Assembly: GCF_050410795.1 (NCBI RefSeq)
Contig: NZ_CP191258.1
Location: forward strand, 3,162,001 to 3,226,000
Origin: Fontivita pretiosa
GTDB lineage: Bacteria; Planctomycetota; Phycisphaerae; Tepidisphaerales; Tepidisphaeraceae
DNA length: 64,000 nt
Direction: 5' to 3'
Shown: in pieces, positions 1 to 9,443 of the stretch
How positions within the stretch are numbered: position 1 is the stretch's first letter
Layout: each line of letters begins with the position of its first letter
Position numbers and translations under genes: made by a program
Notes under the pieces: model-generated
Database searches by the model: none
Told to the model about the DNA's origin: nothing
The model's input: the letters and a program-made list of their open reading frames with translations, nothing else

Positions 1-1040
1 AGCCCGAAAATAATTGTGGCCACGCCAAAGCCGGTGACGGCCAGCAGCAGGGCGCGTCCGGCGCGTTGGATCGGCGGTCGGTGGGCGATGGTCAGGGCCA
101 TGGTGAACGCGCCAATCGCCGGGGCGGCGCGGAGCCAGCCGAAGCCGGTGGGGCCGACGTGAAGGATGTCCCGGGCAAAGACGGGGAACAGAAACGTTGC
201 CCCACCGAACAGGACCGCGAACAGGTCCAGCGTCATGGCGCCGAGCATGAGGCGGGTCTTGCCGACGAATCGCAGGCCGACGAACAGATCCGCCAGACGC
301 GAGCTGGAGCGTTGTCGCGGCGGGGGCTTGATGTCGGGCAAGGCGTAGATGAAAAAGCAGCAGGCGAACCAGCAGAGCGAGGCCAGCAGGTACGCGCCGG
401 TGATGCTGCGGGCGACGACGAACCCGCCGATCGCCGGGCCCAGCATCGAAGCGGTTTCGAAGATGCTGGAGTTCCAGGTGACGGCGTTGGAGAAAATGCG
501 GGGCGGGACGAGCTGGGGCAGCAGGCTGGTGCGTGCCGGTCGGCCGATGGTGGCCGCGGCGTTGCCCAGCCCCAGCAGCAGGTACATGGCGGTGACCCAG
601 CGTCGTGTCGGCCAGTCGGCGCAGGCATACGACAGGCCTGCCAGCCCCAGCGCCAGCAGTCCGTTGCAGCAGAGCATGCCCAGCACGATCTTGCGTCGGC
701 TGAAGGCATCGGCCAGCGCGCCGGCCGGTAGCGCCAACAGCAGCATCGGCACTGCCAGCACCCCGCCCAGCACGCCCAGGCTCAGGGCCGAGCCGGTCCT
801 GGCGTAGATCTGGTACTGCGCCGCGACGGTCTGCATCTGAGCGGCGATAACGGTGATGAAAAATCCGCTGGCCAGAAAGCGGAAGTGCCGGTTCCGCAGC
901 GCCGCGTAGGGGTCGTGAGCGGCGGCGTCGTGGCCGGCGGGCGTCTGCTGCTCCAGCAGCGTCTCGGTGGGCGTGGCGCTGGCGGGGCGATCGTCGTCCG
1001 GCGGCTCGTAGACAATTTTCGCGTGTTGCGGATCGGACAT
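1..1040 (-). CDS. MFS transporter (3' end outside window)
   Basis: Reading the minus strand from the ATG at 1040 gives one open frame that runs off the window edge (about 346 codons seen, no stop). After a roughly 45-residue hydrophilic N-terminus comes NRHFRFLASGFFITVIAAQM, then alternating hydrophobic segments. The loop with ADAFSRRKIV matches the conserved loop between helices 2 and 3 of the major facilitator superfamily. The overall pattern (GRPARTSLLPQLV, then a helix with GPAIGGFVV) resembles the EntS/MFS_3-like exporter branch. It is an inner-membrane permease; the substrate cannot be told. It is divergent from the histidine kinase at 1246, with about 200 bp between. Other ORFs inside the span are shadows. 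Confidence 0.85.
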   Translation of the reverse strand, partial: MSDPQHAKIVYEPPDDDRPASATPTETLLEQQTPAGHDAAAHDPYAALRNRHFRFLASGFFITVIAAQMQTVAAQYQIYARTGSALSLGVLGGVLAVPMLLLALPAGALADAFSRRKIVLGMLCCNGLLALGLAGLSYACADWPTRRWVTAMYLLLGLGNAAATIGRPARTSLLPQLVPPRIFSNAVTWNSSIFETASMLGPAIGGFVVARSITGAYLLASLCWFACCFFIYALPDIKPPPRQRSSSRLADLFVGLRFVGKTRLMLGAMTLDLFAVLFGGATFLFPVFARDILHVGPTGFGWLRAAPAIGAFTMALTIAHRPPIQRAGRALLLAVTGFGVATIIFG

Positions 1041-1245
1041 CGGCTAAGATTCAGTCTCAACGCCCGGAGCGCAACACAAACCTCCGCGGTGAAAAGGCCA
1101 CGCGAACCGAGCGCCGCAGGAATCGTAGCGGAGCCGACGGACCGCCGCCAGCCACGATCCGCTCTCACCCGGCTGCCGGAGAAGATAAAGTCAGGCTTGC
1201 GTAAAAAGGTCTGAACGATTCAGTTGCCGGAGAAGCCAAGCGATC

Positions 1246-2412
1246 ATGATCAATCCCCCCATGGACGAGTTGCGACTGAGGCCGATGCCGGAGCTGGCCG
1301 GGGGGCTGCGAGCGCGCAAGGCGGTCATCCTCAGTCGCTGGCGCGACGCGGTGCGCGCGCTGCTCCCGCAGGCCGACGAGATGACCCGCAGGCAGCTTGA
1401 AAACAGCCTGCCGGCCCTGCTCGATCGCATCGCCGACGCGCTGGGATCGGACGATCCGGCCAGGACCGACCGCCTGATCGACTTGTCTCCGGCACATGGG
1501 GAAGCGCGCTTCCACCAGGACTTCAGCCTCAACCAGTTGCTGATGGAGTACGCCGTGCTTCGGCGGGTGGTGATTCAGGAGCTGTCGCGAGCGCTTGGGC
1601 GTGATCTGCATGCCGAGGAGTCGGTGGCGCTGCATCAGGGGATCGACGTGGCGTTGCGTCAGGCGGCGGTAGCGTTCGCGGATTTCCAGCGTGCGGCGAT
1701 CGAGAGGGAAACGGCTGCGATGAGCAAGTTCCTCTCGTTTGTGTCGCACGATCTTCGCGGCGGACTGAACGGAGCGGTGCTGATGATCGAAGTGCTCAAA
1801 CGCGAGCTGTCACGCCAGCAGCAGTTCGCCCAGGCCGTGGAAGATCTGGACGTGGTTCGACGTTCGGTGCTGGACACGGTGCGGACGATGGAGCGGTTCT
1901 TGTACGCCGAACGCCTGCGGCTGGGGCGCATGCCCGTCAGAGTCGCCGAGTTCAACGTCAAGGACGTGCTGGCGGAGCTGCGCAGGATCTTCGAGTATCA
2001 GTTGCGGGATGAGCAGATCGAGCTTCAGACGTTCGTCGACCCGCCGGAGCTGCGGCTTCAGTCGGATCGGCAGCTCGTCACGATCGTGGTGCAGAATCTG
2101 GTGTCCAACGGGCTGAAATACGGTCGGCGACAGCCGGTAACGGTGCGGGCGATCGGCGCCGCCGGTGGCGCGCTGCCCTCGGAAGTTGCCTGCCGGGTCG
2201 CGGTGGCGGATCGCGGGCCGGGTATCGCCCCCGAGCGGATGCAGGAGTTGTTCCGCCCCTACGTGCGAGGCGAAACCTACGGGCAGCAGGGCACCGGGCT
2301 GGGGCTGTTCATCGCCCGCCAGGCCGCCGAGCTGCTGGGCGCGCGGCTCTGGGCCGAATCGGAGCCGGGCAAGGGCACGACGTTCTATCTGGATCTGGCT
2401 GCGCCCAAGTAG
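1246..2412 (+). CDS. Soluble sensor histidine kinase
   Basis: A 388-residue protein. Residues about 20-145 form a helical RsbRD-like N-terminal region (LRARKAVILSRWRDAVRALL). The HisKA H-box is FLSFVSHDLRGG with the predicted phospho-acceptor His168. The catalytic domain has the N-box QNLVSNGLKYG (Asn284), the G1 box DRGPGIA (Asp322) and the G2 box GTGLGLFIARQ (from Gly349). No transmembrane segment is visible, so it should be cytoplasmic. No response regulator lies beside it, so it is an orphan kinase and its signal and partner are unknown. The ATG at 1246 is the first good start; a second ATG follows five codons later. Confidence 0.9.
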   Translation: MINPPMDELRLRPMPELAGGLRARKAVILSRWRDAVRALLPQADEMTRRQLENSLPALLDRIADALGSDDPARTDRLIDLSPAHGEARFHQDFSLNQLLMEYAVLRRVVIQELSRALGRDLHAEESVALHQGIDVALRQAAVAFADFQRAAIERETAAMSKFLSFVSHDLRGGLNGAVLMIEVLKRELSRQQQFAQAVEDLDVVRRSVLDTVRTMERFLYAERLRLGRMPVRVAEFNVKDVLAELRRIFEYQLRDEQIELQTFVDPPELRLQSDRQLVTIVVQNLVSNGLKYGRRQPVTVRAIGAAGGALPSEVACRVAVADRGPGIAPERMQELFRPYVRGETYGQQGTGLGLFIARQAAELLGARLWAESEPGKGTTFYLDLAAPK

Positions 2413-2511
2413 ACACGCAGGCACGAAGTGAAGGGGGCAAGCGATCAGAGCGGTTGCTCATCGGCCCATCCCCTGGCGTCGTCTTGAATCTGTGGCTGTG
2501 CGCCTTGCTGT

Positions 2512-4608
2512 TCACCCCGGCATGATGTTCACCGGCCTGTAGGGGATATTCAGCGCGCTGAGGACGATGCCGACGACCAGCCAGAAGCCGGCGGCCATCG
2601 ACTCGCCGACGATCAGCCCGATGAAGAACGGCTTGGCGGCGGTGTACATGCCGGCGCCGCCGAAACGCAGGATCAGCGTCCGCGCCAGCCAGCCGAGCAT
2701 GATGCTGAACCACAAATGTGCCCCCGGGAAGGTCATGATCATCAGATATCCCACCGGATGCAGCGGCCACCACGGAAAACTCAATCGCAGAAACGCCAGC
2801 ACGCTGGTGATGACGAATCCGGCGGTGATGTGCCCGGGAACGCTGTGCTGCGGATAATACCGCCCCTGGGCGTATGCCACCGTCGAGCTGATCGTGTACG
2901 TCGGGTTGATCATCGAGCCCCATTCGTTGATCGGCGATCGGTGTGAGACATCCTGTGTCGAGTCGAAGCGGTATTCGGTCCAGAGCATGCTGGCGAAGCT
3001 CACGACGTAGCCGACCAGCAGCGCAATCATCAGCAGGGCGATGAACTTCATGCCGATTGCACGCCGAAGGCAAAACTCGCACTCGGGCTCATCCTGCTCG
3101 TCGCGCGGTCGGTCCGCAAAGGCGGTCTGGTCCATCACCTTCAGGCCGTGCGATGCGTAAACCGGCACGACTTCGCGGAAGTCGTAGTGCACGGTCTGAA
3201 GCAGGTTGGTCAGGTGATACGTCTCCAGCGGAACCGGACGCTGCACGCCCGCCAGCACCAGCAGTGTCCACGGCTTCATCAGCGGAACCTGAAGCTGGCC
3301 GTGGATCAGGCCGGTCTCGGCGATGATGCGGGTGATGATCATGAAAAGGGTGAGCATCAGCGCCACGACGACGGCTGCGCCCACGACGGTGGCGCCGGCG
3401 GCGACAAGCCAGCCGATCATGATCGAAGCGCAGAGGATCAAACCCCAGAATGCGGACGGATAGGACAGATATAGCCCGCGCGGCTCGCCGCCGCGCTCCC
3501 CGCGAAACGCCTGGGCGATCACCAGCCGCCAGTGATGACGCCCGATCCAGGCGATCATGAGCGTGTAGGCGATGATCCCGCCGAAGTGCTGGTCGCCGCG
3601 GCCGTGGTCGGTCGGATCGCCCGTGAACGTGCCCAACAGCATGCGATGCACGTTGGCCAGAATGTAGAAGAACCACAGGCTGAACGAGACCGATCCGGGC
3701 AGGAAGTACGCCACGCCGAAAGCGGTGAAGAAAACGGCGGCGTCCTTGATCTTGCTGTCCACGTAGCTCCAGGGCGGGGAGCTCATGATGTCGTGAATGT
3801 TGTAGTAGACGGGAATTCGCGCGATGTGCCGCGGGAAGTAATTCGACAGCCCGTTGTACGCGTGCAGCAGGAAAACCCCCGCAAAGGCGATCCAGAAGCT
3901 TCGCCGCGCGAGGATGGAATTGAGCCACCGCCCGGGCGGCGGCTGCTCAACCAGCGCGAGCTGGATCTGCGCCAGCGGGAAGGGCAGGCGCTCATTTTCG
4001 AACCACTGGCTACGCAGGATCGCGACCATGCACAGCATCGCCCCATAAAGCGCGAACAGGAAGATGCCCCAGGTGAATGCCGGGCGAATCCAGGCGGCGA
4101 AGGGGATCGGCCCCGGCTCGGTCCAGCGGTTATGAAAACCGTAGGCGATCGGATCATTGATCCAGTCGCGCGGGCTCTCGCCTGCGAAACTGGGATAGAT
4201 CCAGCGCGCCAGCTTGAGCGATTCGAGGATCGGCGGCCACTCGGCATTGGTGCGGGCAAAGTAAATCGGCCCGGTAAGCGAGGCGGGGAAGTAGCGCATC
4301 AGCCCGCTGCTGGGCAGGGCGCAGCTCACCAGGGTCATGCCGAACGCGACGGCGACCTCGCCGCTGCTCAGCGCGTAACGTGGCGCGAAGCGACTGAGCG
4401 GGCCGTTGATCAGCACCGACAGCCCGAACAGCAGCATGACCACGCCCAGGGGCAGGTTGTTGCCGACCAGAAAAGTGTTGTTCAGCGCGTAATCGTTGTA
4501 GGGGGTCAGGGCGCAGATCAGGATCGTGCCCACCAGCCCCAGCGCCACGGCGCGACCGGTGACAGGCGAAGGCGTCGTCTGCGAGGCCAGCGGCGCAAGC
4601 TCGGGCAT
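2512..4608 (-). CDS. Multi-pass membrane protein, DUF6785/DUF6784 type
   Basis: A 698-residue polytopic protein with about a dozen hydrophobic helices, starting with GRAVALGLVGTILICALTPY and ending in a helical bundle near IVGESMAAGFWLVVGIVLSA. The pattern, including LPSSGLMRYFPASLTGPIYF and a loop rich in W, P and Y, matches large planctomycete membrane proteins annotated as DUF6785/DUF6784, which loosely resemble oligopeptide-type transporters. Function and substrate are not established. It converges with the histidine kinase (99 bp between stops), and no partner gene is apparent. The family name rests on recall of the sequence pattern. Confidence 0.8.
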   Translation of the reverse strand: MPELAPLASQTTPSPVTGRAVALGLVGTILICALTPYNDYALNNTFLVGNNLPLGVVMLLFGLSVLINGPLSRFAPRYALSSGEVAVAFGMTLVSCALPSSGLMRYFPASLTGPIYFARTNAEWPPILESLKLARWIYPSFAGESPRDWINDPIAYGFHNRWTEPGPIPFAAWIRPAFTWGIFLFALYGAMLCMVAILRSQWFENERLPFPLAQIQLALVEQPPPGRWLNSILARRSFWIAFAGVFLLHAYNGLSNYFPRHIARIPVYYNIHDIMSSPPWSYVDSKIKDAAVFFTAFGVAYFLPGSVSFSLWFFYILANVHRMLLGTFTGDPTDHGRGDQHFGGIIAYTLMIAWIGRHHWRLVIAQAFRGERGGEPRGLYLSYPSAFWGLILCASIMIGWLVAAGATVVGAAVVVALMLTLFMIITRIIAETGLIHGQLQVPLMKPWTLLVLAGVQRPVPLETYHLTNLLQTVHYDFREVVPVYASHGLKVMDQTAFADRPRDEQDEPECEFCLRRAIGMKFIALLMIALLVGYVVSFASMLWTEYRFDSTQDVSHRSPINEWGSMINPTYTISSTVAYAQGRYYPQHSVPGHITAGFVITSVLAFLRLSFPWWPLHPVGYLMIMTFPGAHLWFSIMLGWLARTLILRFGGAGMYTAAKPFFIGLIVGESMAAGFWLVVGIVLSALNIPYRPVNIMPG

Positions 4609-4704
4609 CGGCGGGATATCTTACCGGGCGGGCGAGGGTTTGGGGACGGCGCTGGCCGTCGGGCGGGCGCAACAACCGTATCGACGTTGTCGCGCTGACA
4701 CCCG

Positions 4705-5475
4705 TCATGCAGCAAGCCGATCGACAACTTGTTCCCGACGCGACCAAATCACCGGCTCAATACCATACTCCTTCAGCGCGTTGATCAATGTCCCCGAGGG
4801 TGATTTTTCTTCGTCATTAAGAAACGCGTAAGCTTGCGACTCTGCCGGTCGCACCTGTTTTGTATCGCTCCAAGCGAAAAGCAAGGACGTGATGCTGTCT
4901 CGACTCGGACGGTTGATTGCGCGGATGATGCGTTCCGGCGCTTGTTCAGAGGCCGGGACGACGAAGTCGAAATTGTGCACGAGATGACTCTGGCCAATGA
5001 ACTGCACGTTGGGCGTGAATCGAATGCGGTGTGAGCGAAGATACTGCTCTACGTCCTCGTGGAAGAGCGTCTCCACGATGGGCTTGGCTGTCACGAACAT
5101 GTCGTTCACCGCAACGATGGCCTGCAGCAGAGCGTGCACCTTCTGTGGAAGCTCGTCCGGCCGCGCCTCAGTGGTCAGTTCGTCTCCGCGCTTGGCGACA
5201 CCAAACCCCCTCAACGCTGTTTGAAGCAGTCTTAATCGGCGGGCCGAGGAGAAGTCAACGCCACTCTGTTCCAGATCGCGGACAGTGTATCCGTCGTCGC
5301 TCAGGCGCAACCTTCCGTCCTCCGGTCGAACGTAGAACTGCACGAAGTCATTGTGACGATCAAGAAACGGCGCGGTGATTTCGCAAGCCTGGCCGATCTT
5401 GCAGACGGAGATGTTGGACCGCAGCCAGCTAAGGTAATCGTTAACCAACTTGTTGCAGTCCAAGTCTATGCTCAT
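4705..5475 (-). CDS. DUF1828/DUF1829 domain protein
   Basis: A 256-residue soluble protein. The N-terminal half (about 20-120) has the DUF1828 look, ITAPFLDRHNDFVQFYV followed by LRLSDDGYTVRDLE. The C-terminal half (about 150-250) fits DUF1829: VEQYLRSHRIRFTPNVQFIG, then a strand-rich region ending GIEPVIWSRREQV. Such proteins are usually found in mobile or accessory regions, often next to small DUF6978-like genes, and their function is unknown. Here its ATG overlaps the stop of the upstream gene by 4 nt (ATGA), so the two are almost certainly co-translated. Base composition is lower in GC than the flanks, which suggests acquisition by transfer. Confidence 0.85.
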   Translation of the reverse strand: MSIDLDCNKLVNDYLSWLRSNISVCKIGQACEITAPFLDRHNDFVQFYVRPEDGRLRLSDDGYTVRDLEQSGVDFSSARRLRLLQTALRGFGVAKRGDELTTEARPDELPQKVHALLQAIVAVNDMFVTAKPIVETLFHEDVEQYLRSHRIRFTPNVQFIGQSHLVHNFDFVVPASEQAPERIIRAINRPSRDSITSLLFAWSDTKQVRPAESQAYAFLNDEEKSPSGTLINALKEYGIEPVIWSRREQVVDRLAA

Positions 5476-5909
5476 TGAAGCCCCGCTTGGATTGCAGGCA
5501 CCTCTTGTACATTACAAAACTCTAGGAATTCCCGAAATGTTCGGGCCAGGTCCGTTGGATCGCCAAAGCGCTCTTCAGGCAACGGCATCGCCCATTTGTC
5601 GGCATAGCCTTCACGGTACGTGTGGATGTGTGGCCCGGTAATCATCTCCCCATCAGGATTGCAGTGCGGCGGCCCATCCAGATCGAGCCGGACCAAGATC
5701 TCCGTTATCCGGTATCGCTCCTGATAGGTGCATTTCAGGAGCTTCATTTGACTTCGATTAACGTCCATCAGAAACCGCTCCCTGCCGTCGGATGATGAAG
5801 CATTCCAAGAGGCTTTCTCGCCCGGCCCAGGGAAGTTCAGAGCTCGGCGCTCATCCAGTCGCTTCGGCATCGCGATCAAGGCATCTCCGACGGCCTGTGT
5901 CAGCATCAA
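5472..5909 (-). CDS. DUF6978 family small protein
   Basis: A 145-residue protein starting MMLTQAVGDALIAMPKR. The core EILVRLDLDGPPHCNPDGE and then GPHIHTYREGYADKWAMPLP is the hallmark of the DUF6978 family, with conserved His, Asp and Tyr residues. No enzyme activity is known. It overlaps the following DUF1828/1829 gene by 4 nt, forming a two-gene unit. It sits directly downstream of the decayed EVE-domain gene, so all three may once have been one operon. Possible roles are an antitoxin or immunity-like partner or part of a defence cassette; this is inference from context only. Confidence 0.85.
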   Translation of the reverse strand: MMLTQAVGDALIAMPKRLDERRALNFPGPGEKASWNASSSDGRERFLMDVNRSQMKLLKCTYQERYRITEILVRLDLDGPPHCNPDGEMITGPHIHTYREGYADKWAMPLPEERFGDPTDLARTFREFLEFCNVQEVPAIQAGLQ

Positions 5910-5924
5910 TAGTATCCTTCCCGA

Positions 5925-6938
5925 TGTCCGTCACTTGTCGACTTCTGCCGTGCTGGAGAATTCAGCCGTATGAAAGAGAAACTCCAGGCTGATTGACTTC
6001 GCCAAACGAAGCCGCAAAAGCGGCTCGGACGCAGAATCTCCGATTCGACCTTGTCCCTGCGCTCGTCCGGTGCGACGAGGTACAACTCGATGTCGAGGTT
6101 CCGCTGAAGGGCCAGCAAGTCGCTCATACACCGGAAGCCTGAGTAAACCGCTGTCGTGCATTCTACTTCGAATGCTGCGATCACGGAGTTTCCTTTCAGT
6201 CAGAGCACGTCAATCAGCTCGATCGTGCGGTTCGTGGCTTCATTAAACTGCGTGGGTAGTTCGTCCACGATGCCAGGAACCTGTCGCCGTTGTAGCGCCG
6301 CGACCGATCGTTGCGCGCGACCCACAACTGCAAGCAAAAGGTAATACTGAATCTCCGTGTGCCGCGTCGCCGTAGACTCCTCAAGCTCCGCTCGGTCATC
6401 GCAAGGAGTCGGCTCGGTCCGCTCCGGCTCTGGTGCGCTAACGGCAGTTTCAACGGTCGCCTTGCCCTTCTTTCTTCGTGCTTTGTAAAAGGGCTCCCGC
6501 GCCAGCGACAGCATGCGCTCTCATCTTCTCGAGCAACTGCATGATCAACTGCGCGTCTTGTGGCTCACGGAAACGGTGCGGGCTCATTCTGACAAACCCG
6601 CGAAAACCAGGGCGATTCTTTGGGCGGCGGTAGAACCAGACTTTTCCTTCCAGCGCCTCCATGCCTACTCCGTGCTGCGCATCGAGCACAAGCAGCGGAC
6701 CTCGAATCGCACAGGAAAGTCTTCATCTCTTCCGATCCGAGTTGAATCCGCACTCGGTCCGACGATCTCCAGTGCACCGACCCAGCGCTGAACCCTGTGA
6801 GATAACACAAGAAGATGTCACGAGGCACGATGCTGCGCGCGTGGCTCGTAGCCGCTTTCGGAAGCCGGCGACCTTCGATCTCGCTTTACGAAACTCGTCC
6901 CACGTGGTTCCCATGAACAAGTCCAGCCAATAGTTCAT
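5925..6938 (-). pseudogene. Decayed EVE-domain + restriction-like gene
   Basis: Fragments spread over all three minus-strand frames join into one recognisable protein. It begins at the ATG at 6938 (MNYWLDLFMGTTWDEFRKA). It continues as DIFLCYLTG, QRWVGALEIVGPSAD, FPVRFEVR, MEALEGKVWFYRRPKNRPGF, VRMSPHRFREPQDAQLIMQL, HTEIQYYLL, LWVARNDRSRRYNGDRF, ELPTQFNEATNRTIELIDVL, an in-frame TGA (6202-6200), IAAFEVECTTAVYSG and YLVAPDERRDKVESEI. The first half is an EVE domain, a family that binds modified nucleobases. The second half is the PD-(D/E)XK-like part that in homologues follows it, giving a putative modification-dependent restriction protein. At least seven frame changes plus one nonsense codon break it. 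Neither neighbouring gene is damaged. The 5925 boundary is approximate. Confidence 0.8.
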
Positions 6939-7144
6939 TGGCGTATCCTGTTCGCAGCATTCTAACAGTGAACTTCGCAGACGTAAAACACGCCGGTGAC
7001 GATAGCGACTGCCTCATCACCAGTTGCTGGCTCTCATCCGTGGTCGACAGCTCCAGCTTAAAGCAAAAAAACTTTCCGTCGTTCGCCGCCAGAAGTTGAC
7101 GGGCGGATTCGGCTCGGTCGGATGCAAACATCCAGGAGAGGCCT
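6939..7144. other. Gap between mutM and the EVE pseudogene
   Basis: About 200 bp upstream of the EVE pseudogene and downstream of mutM. A minus-strand frame is open through it (GNLREGLSWMFASDRAES and on) but overlaps the 3' end of mutM in another frame and has no recognisable match. It may be a remnant of the same acquired segment. It contains a run of seven T (minus strand) and would hold the promoter of the island genes; no convincing -35/-10 pair was identified. Confidence 0.3.
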
Positions 7145-8014
7145 TCACGGAGATTTCCATCGGGAAGGTTTGGTGATCCGCTGGCACTTCGGGCAGAAGC
7201 AGGTCGATCGGCCGCTGAGGACGATGCGGGCGATGGGGGTGCGGCAGGCGGGGCAGGGCTGGCCGGCGCGGTCGTAGACGCGATGACGGTTCTGGAATGC
7301 GCCGGCGAGGCCGTCGGCATCGACGTAGTCCCGCAAACTGCTGCCGCGATGTCGTATGGCCCGGCGAAGAGTGGTCTTGATGGCGCGATTCAGCCGCGCG
7401 ATCTGCTCAGCGTCCAGTGAGTTGGCCGGAGTCAGAGGATGCAGGCGCGCGGCGAAGAGGGACTCGTCGGCGTAGATGTTGCCCAAGCCGGCGATGAGGG
7501 TCTGATCGAGCAGGGCCGACTTGATCGCGCGGCGGGTGCGCGCCAACCGCCTGGCGAGCTGCGCCGGACGAAGGGCGAGCGGTTCGGGGCCAATCTTGTC
7601 ATCGCGTCCGTTGCCGTCCGTCTCGGATCCGATCCACCACACCCCGCCGAAACGACGCGGATCGCGGAAGCGGAGGTGCAGGCCGGCGTGCGATCTGTCG
7701 GCTGTAGCGTCTGTGACGAGCCGAAGAATCAGGTGGGTGTGTTTGAGGACCGGGCTGTCGGCTGGCTCGAGCGTGAGCCGGCCGGACATGCCCAGGTGGA
7801 TGTAGAACCGGTTGCCATCGTCAAGGCTGAAGACGATGCGTTTGCCGCGACGGGTGACGTTGCGGAAGATGCGGTTTTGCAGGCGCTGAACCAGGTTGAA
7901 GCCGGGCGGATTGACGATGTCGTGGCGGAGCAACTGAACGGCGGCGATCCGCCGGCCTAGAATCCTGCCGGCCAGCGTGTTCACGACCGTTTGCACTTCA
8001 GGCAGCTCGGGCAT
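7145..8014 (-). CDS. mutM: Formamidopyrimidine-DNA glycosylase
   Basis: A 289-residue Fpg/MutM protein that removes 8-oxoguanine and ring-opened purines from DNA by glycosylase plus beta,delta-lyase action. The mature N-terminus MPELPEVQTV carries the catalytic Pro2 and Glu3, and the conserved Lys is at 58 (RRGKRIVF). The helix-two-turn-helix segment reads LLDQTLIAGLGNIYADESL. The C-terminal zinc finger is CPACRTPIARIVLSGRS followed by CFCPKCQ. Length is close to the usual 270-290 residues. The start is fixed because Pro2 must follow the initiator Met. It is divergent from the MoxR gene. Confidence 0.97.
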   Translation of the reverse strand: MPELPEVQTVVNTLAGRILGRRIAAVQLLRHDIVNPPGFNLVQRLQNRIFRNVTRRGKRIVFSLDDGNRFYIHLGMSGRLTLEPADSPVLKHTHLILRLVTDATADRSHAGLHLRFRDPRRFGGVWWIGSETDGNGRDDKIGPEPLALRPAQLARRLARTRRAIKSALLDQTLIAGLGNIYADESLFAARLHPLTPANSLDAEQIARLNRAIKTTLRRAIRHRGSSLRDYVDADGLAGAFQNRHRVYDRAGQPCPACRTPIARIVLSGRSTCFCPKCQRITKPSRWKSP

Positions 8015-8114
8015 GGGCAGCCGGAATCATTTGGGAGAAACTTTGCGCCTTTGGGCGCATCACACCTGATGGGGCGATAGTATACCTGTGTCGTCCATTG
8101 ACAAAGGATCGTTC

Positions 8115-9212
<1,098 letters not shown>

Positions 9213-9443
9213 GGATCAGAAGGATGCGCAACATGCGGGCAAACGATGCGAAGAACCCGGTGAATCGCGAGTTCTTTGCTCGCGTTGCGGAACGGCGCCT
9301 GCGCAACGTCAGGAAGCGCATGCCCCAGAATGAGCGGCCGCAAACGAAAGGACAATGGTTCATCAGGTAATGAGTGATGATCGAGTTGTTGTGCATGAGC
9401 AATCGCCCGGCAGAACGCTGCTGTGCCGTCGGTGACAACGCTG

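Noticed and set aside
3532..4698. 388-residue plus-strand ORF
   Set aside because: Antisense shadow of the DUF6785-type membrane protein; highly charged, no domain.
6886..7320. 144-residue minus-strand ORF overlapping mutM
   Set aside because: Overlaps the real mutM 3' end in another frame; no recognisable similarity.
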